Part shown: in pieces, positions 7,728 through 14,336 of the stretch
Layout of the letters: each line of letters begins with the position of its first letter
How positions within the stretch are numbered: position 1 is the first letter of the stretch
NCBI GenBank assembly: GCA_041401985.1
Contig: JAWKTE010000022.1
Location: forward strand, 1-64,000
DNA: 64,000 nucleotides
DNA from: JACKHA01 sp041401985
Lineage (GTDB): Bacteria; Planctomycetota; Phycisphaerae; Phycisphaerales; UBA1924
Direction of reading: 5' to 3'
Made by a program: the position numbers and the translations under genes
The notes under the pieces: model-generated
The model's input: only the letters and a program-made list of their open reading frames with translations
What the model was told of the DNA's origin: nothing
Databases searched by the model: none

Positions 7728-7961
7728 TCATCGGCTCGATTGGGGCCGCCCGACCTCGTGCCAGTCTGACCGGGCAACGCTCCAGGACTCTTCGCTGGCC
7801 GTCAACGCCTCCTCGACGCTGGTGAAGAAGTGGTCATACTTGCACGGGGCGTCGATGTTCTCGTACAGGAAGAGATACGCGCCGCCGTCGGCTGGCTCGA
7901 TTTCGAGCCAGCGGATGCCTCGGCGTACTGCGTCGGGAGGGATCTCGCAGCGGAGTCTCAT
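7728..7961 (-). CDS. Small protein (77 aa), possibly immunity-like
   Basis: Starts MRLRCEIPPDAVRRGIRWLE and ends WSVARSDWHEVGRPQSSR. The pattern WLEIEPADGGAYLFLYENID, then DHFFTSVEEALTASEES and a closing W, is shared with small proteins often found among immunity genes, as I recall; no name is certain. The open frame reaches 8237 only by reading through repeats B and C at 8049-8215, so ATG at 7961 is chosen. Confidence 0.6.
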   Translation of the reverse strand: MRLRCEIPPDAVRRGIRWLEIEPADGGAYLFLYENIDAPCKYDHFFTSVEEALTASEESWSVARSDWHEVGRPQSSR

Positions 7962-8048
7962 GTGGGGGTCGATCGGTTGTTGGCGGGGCCGACTTGCTCT
8001 GGAACGCTGAGGGACGACGGCGGCCTGAGTTGTGGTGCGGGCTTTCGT

Positions 8049-8140
8049 CGACCCCTCCGGGGTCGTGGGGATCGGGGGCGGTGTCCAGGGGCTGAAGCCC
8101 CTGGCAACAGTCGTGCGTCCTCCGGGCGGGGAGTGGGGCG
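8049..8140. repeat. Hairpin repeat, family B
   Basis: Third copy of the family seen at 5011 and 5195. It contains CGACCCCTCCGGGGTCG, then AGGGGCTGAAGCCCCT, then GGCAACAGTCGTGCG and a CCTCCGGGCGGGGAG end. It is non-coding and lies between the 77-aa gene and the 103-aa gene. Confidence 0.85.
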
Positions 8141-8166
8141 GCACGGTGTCGTTGTGGGCAGTGGGT

Positions 8167-8215
8167 TGATCGGCACCGAGAAACGCCGTGGGGCCGACGT
8201 GTCTCGGTGGCACAG
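8167..8215. repeat. Hairpin repeat, family C
   Basis: Copy of the element at 5367: CGGCACCGAGAAACGCCG, a short G-rich loop, then GTCTCGGTGGCACAG. Arms CACCGAGA and TCTCGGTG pair. It follows the family B copy by 26 bases, repeating the B-then-C order seen at 5195-5410. Confidence 0.85.
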
Positions 8216-8240
8216 CGGTGGCAAGCCGATGCCCCATCGA

Positions 8241-8552
8241 TCAGTCCGTCGGGCACGCCGACTCGATGATTCCGGTCGCGATTGTTTTGCCCTCCCACAA
8301 GGTGAATGGGGCGCCCACGCGCAGATGGGGTCTGGCCAGCTTGATCATCAGAAACGAGATCGGAATGGACTTCGTTTCTCCGGGCCAGACCGATCCGATG
8401 CCCCGCAGGTCGAGCAGGCAGTCGAAGTTTGCACCGTCGATCTGGAACACGCACTTGTGGTGTTCCCTGACCAGCGGCTGTTGGCGACCGCCATGCTCGG
8501 GGCGTGCGAAGGCAACGCGGCCAACGATGTCCATCGGTCCCGTCGGCGCCAT
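8241..8552 (-). CDS. EF-Tu domain-like small protein, unknown role
   Basis: 103 residues. Strand-rich, with PETGETKSI-type spacing: GIGSVWPGETKSIPISFLMI, then FTLWEGKTIATGIIE. This looks like the beta-barrel of EF-Tu domains 2/3 (F.LR.G.TIG.G.I) without a GTPase domain. Small proteins of this type occur singly in bacteria and sometimes near immunity genes. ATG at 8552 has GGAG six bases upstream; ATG at 8534 is a weaker alternative. It starts 42 bases after the rho stop on the same strand, so it may be read through from rho. Confidence 0.6.
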   Translation of the reverse strand: MAPTGPMDIVGRVAFARPEHGGRQQPLVREHHKCVFQIDGANFDCLLDLRGIGSVWPGETKSIPISFLMIKLARPHLRVGAPFTLWEGKTIATGIIESACPTD

Positions 8553-8593
8553 CGGCTGCTCCGTGGTTCAAGCGTGTGACGACGGTGGGTGAG

Positions 8594-9943
8594 TCAATCC
8601 TCCGCCCGCGCCGGCGTCTGCGCCGTCGAGCCCACCAGCCCTGCATTCGTCGGGAAGCGTTGCAGCGCGGCGAGGAGTTGTTCGACCTGCTGGGGCGGGG
8701 GCATCTGGAGCATGCGGCGGCGGAGGGCCGTCATGGTTTTGAGTTCCTGCTCGTTGAGCAGCAGGTCCTCTTTGCGGGTGCCGCTGGCGGCGAGGTTGAT
8801 GGCGGGGAAGAGGCGGCGCTCGGCGATCTTGCGGTCGAGGATGAGTTCCATGTTGCCGGTGCCCTTGAACTCCTCGAAGATGACCTGGTCGCCGGCCGAG
8901 CCGGTGTCGACCAGGCACGAGGCGATGATGGTGAGGCTGCCGGCGTCCTCGGTGTTGCGTGCGGCGCCGAAGATGGCGCGCGGGATCTCCATGGCCTTGG
9001 CGTCGATGCCGCCGGTGAGGGTGCGCCCGCTGCTGGCGTGGCGGCCCGAGCGGTTGAAGGCGCGCCCGAGGCGGGTGAGCGAGTCGAGGATGACCACGAC
9101 GTGCTTGCCGGCCTCGACCATGCGCTTGGCGCGTTCGAGGGCCATGAGGCTGACCGCGACGTGGCGCTCGGTGTCGTGGTCGTTGGAGGAGGCGATGATC
9201 TGGACGCGGGCGGGGTCCCAGGGCTGGTCGGTCCCGGAGGCCGCGGCTTTCATGGCGGACTCGATGAGTTCGTCCTCGGCGGCGGGGACGTGGTGCTCGG
9301 CGGCGCCGTTGCTTGAAGGCTCCGCGGCCGGGGCCGGATTTACGGCGGCTTCGAGCGTGCGCGGCTTCTTGGATTGCCCGAACGAGCGGCGGAACTCGGT
9401 GACTTCTTCCGGGCGTTCGTCGATGAGCAGCAGGACGACCTGGGTGTCGGGGTGGTTGCGCAGGACGGCGGTGGCGATGTCCTTGAGCAGGGTGGTCTTG
9501 CCGGCCTTGGGGGGGCTGACGATCAGGCCGCGCTGCCCGCGACCGATGGGGCAGAACAGGTCGATGAGGCGGCAGGAGACGGGGCAGCCGGGGTACTCGA
9601 GCGTGAGTCGCGGCTGGGGGTCGATGACGGTGAGGTCCTCGAAGCGCTTGGAGCGGGCGTAGGCGTCGGGCTCGCGTCCTTCGATGGCGAGGATCTGCTC
9701 GACGACGGGGCGTGTGCGGACGGGGCCGCGATGGCGTCGGCTGCGGCGCGGGGCGCGGTCGACAACCTCGACGGTGACCTCGAGGCCGGGTCGGAGGTTG
9801 AAGCGCTGGCCAAGTTCGGGGGGCAGCAGCGGGTCGTCTGGCCTGTGGACCATGACGTTGCTGACGACCTGGCGGACGCGGGCCTCGGCCCGGTCCGGCC
9901 ACTCGATAATGCCTGTGAGGGTTCGTCCTGAGAGCGTTGGCAT
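8594..9943 (-). CDS. rho: Transcription termination factor Rho
   Basis: 449 residues. The RNA-binding cold-shock-like domain starts almost at residue 1 (MPTLSGRTLTGIIEWPDR) with no Rho_N extension. Walker A is PPKAGKTT (144-151), the Walker B region is LLLIDERPEE (171-180), and the Q/R-loop and secondary RNA-site motifs appear as SGRTLTGGIDAKA and FEEFKGTGNMELILDRKIAE. Between the ERPEEVTEFRRS helix and the strand normally written as vvastfD there is an extra segment of about 60 residues (188-248), Ala/Pro/Glu-rich, not in E. coli Rho. ATG 9943 follows AGGGA; GTG 9964 is in frame upstream. Confidence 0.96.
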   Translation of the reverse strand: MPTLSGRTLTGIIEWPDRAEARVRQVVSNVMVHRPDDPLLPPELGQRFNLRPGLEVTVEVVDRAPRRSRRHRGPVRTRPVVEQILAIEGREPDAYARSKRFEDLTVIDPQPRLTLEYPGCPVSCRLIDLFCPIGRGQRGLIVSPPKAGKTTLLKDIATAVLRNHPDTQVVLLLIDERPEEVTEFRRSFGQSKKPRTLEAAVNPAPAAEPSSNGAAEHHVPAAEDELIESAMKAAASGTDQPWDPARVQIIASSNDHDTERHVAVSLMALERAKRMVEAGKHVVVILDSLTRLGRAFNRSGRHASSGRTLTGGIDAKAMEIPRAIFGAARNTEDAGSLTIIASCLVDTGSAGDQVIFEEFKGTGNMELILDRKIAERRLFPAINLAASGTRKEDLLLNEQELKTMTALRRRMLQMPPPQQVEQLLAALQRFPTNAGLVGSTAQTPARAED

Positions 9944-10541
9944 CGACCATCCCTGGGGGATCACGCGGGGCGCGATCCCGAGACTGCCGGTCCGGTGCCC
10001 CGATCGGGGTCACGGGCGCGGCGTTTGGACTTGTTCGCGGGTGACCGCGAGTAGCGGCCGCGGGCGGCACCGAACCGGGTGAACCCCCGCTTGGAGGCGG
10101 GTGCGGGTCGGGGCGCGGATCGCGGCGGCGTTTCAATCAGCACGCCGATCTGGCCCCGGTGTGTGGGGGCGGATCAGCCGGACATCGATCGGGGCTCGGC
10201 GAGGTGCGGAGCGTGGACTCGGGCGTCGCGATCCAGCCTGGTGAGAGCCTTGGCGTTGGGGCTGATCTGGCCTGTTGGGGCCATGCGGGCCTTGGAGCCA
10301 CGGCAGCGGCGCGGCCCTTTGGGGCGGCGGGCTGGGCGTCGCGGGTTGTCAGTGCCTCGGGGATTCCAGGGGGCCCAACGCGGGGCCGCGATGATTCGGT
10401 TCCTGGGTCCGACTGGGGCAGTATACGCGAAACGTGGTCCGGCGGTGCCGGGAGATTTGGCGAAATCCGGGTGAAGGCGGGGAAGGGTCCGGGAGGCGGC
10501 GTGGCGTTGGCGGGGCCGGATCGCGGCGGGGCGGGTGCGGC
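9944..10541. other. Long gap upstream of rho: probable leader, no gene
   Basis: I see no convincing gene on either strand; the open frames here are GC-rich shadows. On the minus strand a TATACT hexamer lies at 10420-10425 as a candidate -10 for rho, without a good -35. If real, it would give rho an untranslated leader of about 470 bases. Long leaders before rho are known in other bacteria, where Rho controls its own mRNA. Confidence 0.4.
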
Positions 10542-10829
10542 TCAGGCGGCCCAGGGGCGGTCGTCGTCGCCGTCTTCGCGCCGCTGGCGGGCGAAGTGGT
10601 CGAAGGGCAGGGGGGCCAGCAGGTCGGCCAGTTCGTCCAGGTTTTTCTGGACGTCGGTCATGGCCTGCTCGACCTGGCGGATGGAATCGGCCTTGGCGCG
10701 GGTGGGGCGGATCTCGCTCACGCGGCCTGCGTCGTCGCCATGGCGCGAGACGCGTCGGACGCGGTCGGTTGGGAACGGGATGATGTCGCGGTTGCGGTCC
10801 CGATCGTCGACCAGTCGCAGCCTGGGCAT
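10542..10829 (-). CDS. Small unknown protein (95 aa)
   Basis: ATG at 10829 has GGGGAG four bases upstream. The N-terminus is basic (MPRLRLVDDRDRNRDIIPFP); the middle (KADSIRQVEQAMTDVQKNLD) is a predicted amphipathic helix that may form a coiled coil. No family recognised. It is transcribed away from gmk across a 324-base gap, and toward the rho leader. Confidence 0.65.
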   Translation of the reverse strand: MPRLRLVDDRDRNRDIIPFPTDRVRRVSRHGDDAGRVSEIRPTRAKADSIRQVEQAMTDVQKNLDELADLLAPLPFDHFARQRREDGDDDRPWAA

Positions 10830-11153
10830 GTGGCTCCCCTCGCGTGGCACCGAGCGAGGGATTCCATCGGTTGTCTGGGGCGGTGCGCTCAGCACGATGT
10901 TCGGTGCCGCAAAGCCCGCGCCGGTTTCCGGGGCCGCGGGATGCGCACAGCCTTCGCAGTGTCGCGCGGGCGCAACATCTGCGGACGTTGGGGGGGGGGA
11001 GACTCGGACGTTTGGAATCGGACGTGGATGGAAGCGTTCTGACCGGCAACCGCTTGATCGCGTGGCGGCCCGGAGCCGCGGCGGCGGCACCCGCGGCGGG
11101 GTGCTGGTGCCCGTTGGTCCCGTTGTGGCCGGCGGGGGCGGTACGCTTGGGCC
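10830..11153. other. Divergent gap between the 95-aa gene and gmk
   Basis: No gene seen. It contains a run of ten G residues at 10989-10998 and must hold the promoters for both flanking genes, but I find no clear -35/-10 pair. Confidence 0.4.
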
Positions 11154-11759
11154 ATGCCGGAGCACCGACTCTCGACGGACACCGATGACGGGCTGCTGCT
11201 GATCATCAGCGGGCCGAGCGGGGTGGGCAAGACGACGATCACGCGGGGGGTGGAGCGTTCGATCCCCGGCGCGGTGTTCTCGGTCTCGGCGACGACGCGG
11301 GCCCGGACGCCGGCGGACGTGGAGGGGGTGGACTACCACTTCGTGACGCCTGAAGAGTTCGAGCGGATGGTGGGGGAGTCGGCGTTTCTGGAGCACGCGG
11401 GGGTGTTCGGGAAGCGGTACGGCACGCCGCGGGCGTGGGTGGAGGAGCAACTGGCCCGCGGGCGGCTGGTGATCCTGGAGATCGACGTGCAGGGGGCGAT
11501 GCAGGTGAAGGCGAAGGTGCCCGATGCGTTCGCGGTGTTCATCCTGCCGCCGAGCGAGGAGGCGCTGCTGGAGCGTCTGCGGGCGCGGAAGCGCGAGGGG
11601 GAGGAGGCGATCCAGAAGCGGTTCGCCGAGGCGCGGCGTGAGATCGAGCAGGCGCGGTCGAGCGGGGTGTACGACGCGTATGTGGTGAACCGGGATGTGC
11701 ACGAGGCGATCGAGGAGGCGGTGGGGCTGATCGAACAGCGGCGGGGGGCGAGGCGGTAG
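11154..11759 (+). CDS. gmk: Guanylate kinase
   Basis: 201 residues, the usual length. Phosphorylates GMP to GDP in the cytoplasm. The P-loop GPSGVGKTT is at 20-28; the GMP-binding SATTRARTPADVEGVDYHFV and the lid region RLRARKREGEEAIQKRF follow. The first 11 residues are a short non-conserved lead. It is not followed by rpoZ as in many bacteria: the next element is a pair of direct repeats and a shared terminator with the convergent secreted-protein gene. Confidence 0.97.
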   Translation: MPEHRLSTDTDDGLLLIISGPSGVGKTTITRGVERSIPGAVFSVSATTRARTPADVEGVDYHFVTPEEFERMVGESAFLEHAGVFGKRYGTPRAWVEEQLARGRLVILEIDVQGAMQVKAKVPDAFAVFILPPSEEALLERLRARKREGEEAIQKRFAEARREIEQARSSGVYDAYVVNRDVHEAIEEAVGLIEQRRGARR

Positions 11760-11764
11760 AGGGT

Positions 11765-11829
11765 CCGGGGCGGGGACGCCCCGGCTCGCAGGGGCATGTT
11801 TGAACCGGGGCGGGGACGCCCCGGCTCGC
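11765..11829. repeat. Direct repeat, two 25-base copies each with a hairpin
   Basis: Identical 25-base copies at 11765-11789 and 11805-11829. Each contains CCGGGGCG-GGGA-CGCCCCGG, a strong hairpin, followed by CTCGC. They lie just after the gmk stop. Confidence 0.8.
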
Positions 11830-11862
11830 GCGCGATGGAGCACCGTGCGCCAGGAAACAGCA

Positions 11863-11893
11863 GAGGGGGAGGACCACGTTGGCCCTCCCCCTC
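11863..11893. terminator. Bidirectional hairpin terminator
   Basis: A perfect 10-base stem, GAGGGGGAGG (11863-11872) pairing with CCTCCCCCTC (11884-11893), between the convergent gmk and the secreted-protein gene. There is no T-run on either side, so efficiency is uncertain. Confidence 0.6.
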
Positions 11894-11939
11894 CACGCAC
11901 TGAGTCGGTGGTTGGTTCGCGTTGCGCCGCTGGCGCGAT

Positions 11940-12962
11940 TCAGCAGCCCTGGGCGTAGACGGTCAGGTAGTAGAAGAAGTCCTCGTTGTTGATCACGCCG
12001 TCGGGCACGCCGTAGCCAGGGGTGCCGGCGACGGCGGAGGTGGTCATGTCGGCGATGGCGGCGTTGCCGGCGGTGAACTGGGCGAGGTAGTAGAAGAAGT
12101 CCTCGTTGCCGACGACGCCGTTGGGCACGCCGTAGCCCGCCAGGCCCGGGACCGAGCCGGTGGTGAGGTCGGGCGGGCAGGTGGGGCTGTCCTGGAGGGC
12201 GATGGCCTGTGTGTCGACGGGGACCTGGAGTTCGCTCAGAACAGCGCCGGTGTCGGGGTCGAGGGTGATGATGCGCCGGTCGCTGGTGGTGATGAGCAGG
12301 TTGCCGCTGTCGGCGACGATGTTTGTGGGCTGGGCACTGACGAACCAGGCGCCCAGGAGGAAGCCGTTGATGAACTCGAAGTGGGCGACGATGCCGTTGT
12401 TGTCGACGCCCCAGAGTTCGTTGCCGACGAAGGCGAGGCCCTGGATCTGGCCGATGCACCCGCAGGCGGCGTAGGAGAACGCGCCGCTCGCGCCGGCGGA
12501 GCGGTAGACGCCGCCGAGCCCGCCGATGAACAGGTCGTCGCCGTGGGTCACCATGGCGTGGACGCCGATGGGGGCGGTGAACTGGGTGATCAGGGCGCCG
12601 GAAACGGGGTCGACGCGCTGGATGCGGCCGTCGGTGTCGGCCACGAGGAGGTTGGCGTTGTGCATGGCCAGCGCGCTGGCGTCGAGCGTGGTGTTGAACG
12701 CGCCGAGGACCTGGCCGGTCTGGGCGTCGAGGCGGTAGATGGAGCCGGCGTTGGTGCCGAGGTAGAGCACGTCGTCGCTGACGATCATGGAGTCGATAGG
12801 ACCGCCGCAGGTGCCGAAGAAGCCGGGTGCGCCGGCGGGGAGTTCGACCTTGTTGACCACCCCGAAGTGGCCGCCGACGAGCACGGTGCCGGCCTGGGCG
12901 GCGGAGACGAGGGCGAGGGCGAGGGTGGCGGCGAGGGCAGGCACGAGGGTTCGTGTGGTCAT
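11940..12962 (-). CDS. Secreted propeller-like protein with Gly-Cys dockerin tail
   Basis: 340 residues. Signal peptide MTTRTLVPALAATLALALVS, then AQA as cleavage site. The body has repeated short blades such as DVLYLGTNAGSIYRLDAQTG, GRIQRVDPVSGALI and RRIITLDPDTGAVLSEL, each ending in LD..TG, as in PQQ/YncE-type propellers. The C-terminus (about 265-340) has two copies of the dockerin-like unit (GYGVPNGVVGNEDFFYYLAQ and GYGVPDGVINNEDFFYYLTV) and ends QGC. Such tails are known in Phycisphaerae as GC-type dockerin domains and are thought to anchor exported proteins. First of six such genes. Confidence 0.85.
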   Translation of the reverse strand: MTTRTLVPALAATLALALVSAAQAGTVLVGGHFGVVNKVELPAGAPGFFGTCGGPIDSMIVSDDVLYLGTNAGSIYRLDAQTGQVLGAFNTTLDASALAMHNANLLVADTDGRIQRVDPVSGALITQFTAPIGVHAMVTHGDDLFIGGLGGVYRSAGASGAFSYAACGCIGQIQGLAFVGNELWGVDNNGIVAHFEFINGFLLGAWFVSAQPTNIVADSGNLLITTSDRRIITLDPDTGAVLSELQVPVDTQAIALQDSPTCPPDLTTGSVPGLAGYGVPNGVVGNEDFFYYLAQFTAGNAAIADMTTSAVAGTPGYGVPDGVINNEDFFYYLTVYAQGC

Positions 12963-13086
12963 GGCGGTCCTTTCTCGGGTGGTCGGCGTCGCGTTCCCGC
13001 GTCGTCGCGTGCGGCCCAGTGCGGCCGAACTCGGGCTGTGCGTGCCGGTACTGATGTCGCGCCGGGGCGGGCGGCTTGCGGGCGCG

Positions 13087-13119
13087 AAAAAAAGGGGGAG
13101 GGCCCGAAGGCCCTCCCCC
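13087..13119 (-). terminator. Rho-independent terminator
   Basis: On the minus strand, GGGGGAGGGCC-TTCG-GGCCCTCCCCC followed by seven T. It lies just after the 295-aa secreted-protein gene and is a textbook intrinsic terminator. Confidence 0.95.
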
Positions 13120-13150
13120 GATCTCGCGGCAGGGAATGGGAGCGCGCGGA

Positions 13151-14038
13151 TCAGCAGCCGGCGGCGAAGATGGCCAGGTAGTAGAAGAAGTCGTCGTTGT
13201 TGAGAATGCCGTTCGGGACGCCGTAACCGGGCTGGCCGGAGATGGCGCCGGTGGTCAGGTCGGCGACGGCGAGGTTGCCGGCGGCGAACTGGGCGAGGTA
13301 GTAGAAGAAGTCGTCGTTGTTCAGCACGCCGTTCGGCACGCCGTAGCCGGGCGCGCCGGCGATGGCGCCGGTGGTCAGGTCGGGCTCGCAGCCGCCGCCG
13401 ACCTGGACGAGGGAGAAGTCGTCGTAGTAGTGGATGGTGGAGGAGTTGCCCCAGAGGTCGATGGCGGCGAAGTTCAGGAGGCTGGTGGTGGCGACGCGGC
13501 GCCACGGGCCGCTGGTGACGAGGCTGTTGTTGTAGTAGACCTCGAGCAGGTCGTTGTCGAGATCGAACTCGGCGCGGATCTCGACCCACGCGTCGTAGAC
13601 GATCGGGACGAGGAAGTTGTTGGGGCGGACCGAGACGTCGATCTCGCGGAAGAAGCCGGTGGCGGTGGCCCACTCGAGCTGGAGGGTCCAGTCGTACGGC
13701 CCGCCGTGGGTGTAGCTGTTCATCAGGATGAAGTAGCCGATGCCGGACCAGTCGGGCGGGAGGTAGAGGTGGGTGGTGAGGATCCACTGGCCGGAGTTCA
13801 CGCCGGTGAACTGCTGGACGGCGTCCTGCGTGCCCTCGATCGAGATGGAGTTGGGCGCGCTGCGGGCCTGGGCGGTGCTGATGACGCCGCAGGCGGCGGC
13901 GACGTTGTCCCAGCCCTCCCAGCCGCCGGGTCCGTTGATCACGCCGACCGGGTATGAATCGAAGTTGTCCGACCACTGGGCGCAGGCGACCGCCGGCGTC
14001 ATCGCGGCAAGCACGAGCGCGGAACGAAGACCCTTCAT
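13151..14038 (-). CDS. Secreted jelly-roll-like protein with Gly-Cys dockerin tail
   Basis: 295 residues. Signal peptide MKGLRSALVLAAMTPAVACA. The body starts WSDNFDSYPVG, includes GWEGWDNVAAACG and LEVYYNNSLVTSGPW, and ends IHYYDDFSLVQVG: this is the layout of concanavalin-like single-domain secreted proteins that begin with an FDsY phrase and end in a DD.sl strand. Two dockerin-like units (GYGVPNGVLNNDDFFYYLAQ, GYGVPNGILNNDDFFYYLAI) and FAAGC close it. ATG 14038 has GGGGGA eight bases upstream. A sigma70-like promoter lies upstream and an intrinsic terminator downstream, so it is a single-gene unit. Confidence 0.85.
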   Translation of the reverse strand: MKGLRSALVLAAMTPAVACAQWSDNFDSYPVGVINGPGGWEGWDNVAAACGVISTAQARSAPNSISIEGTQDAVQQFTGVNSGQWILTTHLYLPPDWSGIGYFILMNSYTHGGPYDWTLQLEWATATGFFREIDVSVRPNNFLVPIVYDAWVEIRAEFDLDNDLLEVYYNNSLVTSGPWRRVATTSLLNFAAIDLWGNSSTIHYYDDFSLVQVGGGCEPDLTTGAIAGAPGYGVPNGVLNNDDFFYYLAQFAAGNLAVADLTTGAISGQPGYGVPNGILNNDDFFYYLAIFAAGC

Positions 14039-14143
14039 GTCGAATCCCCCATGGGCCGCGGGCGCACCGCCACCGAAGCGTGGTCTGCGGAGCGTGGCCC
14101 ACAAGGCGACGGCTCCGCCGTGACCCGCGACAACCCCGCGTCC

Positions 14144-14171
14144 ATGCTACTGGAACGCAGGATTGTGTCAA
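14144..14171 (-). promoter_or_regulatory. Sigma70-type promoter for the 13151-14038 gene
   Basis: On the minus strand, TTGACA (14171-14166), 16 bases, then TAGCAT (14149-14144). The -35 is perfect and the -10 matches at four of six positions. About 105 bases separate it from the ATG at 14038. Confidence 0.55.
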
Positions 14172-14239
14172 GGGTGTTCTCGGAACTCGGAGGGCGGGGG
14201 CCCGAACGGGGGCGGGGCGGGCGGGGGTGCGCATGAACA

Positions 14240-14331
14240 GGGCGGGCCGTGGTGGCCCGCCCCTGTGCGCTGCGTGCTTCGGGCCGTGTGCTTTGGAGAG
14301 TTGCTCGTGACCCGACGCTCGCGCGTCGGGC
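14240..14331 (-). terminator. Two hairpins after the protease pseudogene
   Basis: CCCGACGC-TCGC-GCGTCGGG (14312-14331) lies just past the stop at 14337, and GCGGGCC...GGCCCGC (about 14243-14262) lies further on. Neither has a T-run. A near-copy of the first hairpin with its TCGGGCTCTGCTCAGCAGCC flank sits at the end of the 18021 gene, so it seems to be copied together with the dockerin-coding end. Confidence 0.45.
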
Positions 14332-14336
14332 TCTGC

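Noticed and set aside
8568..10136. 522-residue frame overlapping rho
   Set aside because: Other frame of rho, made of Arg/Pro/His-rich sequence.
10174..11049. 291-residue minus-strand frame upstream of rho
   Set aside because: Pro/Arg-rich shadow overlapping the better-supported 95-aa gene in another frame; no domain and no ribosome site.
12963..14234. 764-residue version of the first dockerin protein
   Set aside because: It would read through the terminator at 13087 and the next gene in another frame; ATG 12962 opens a clear signal peptide.
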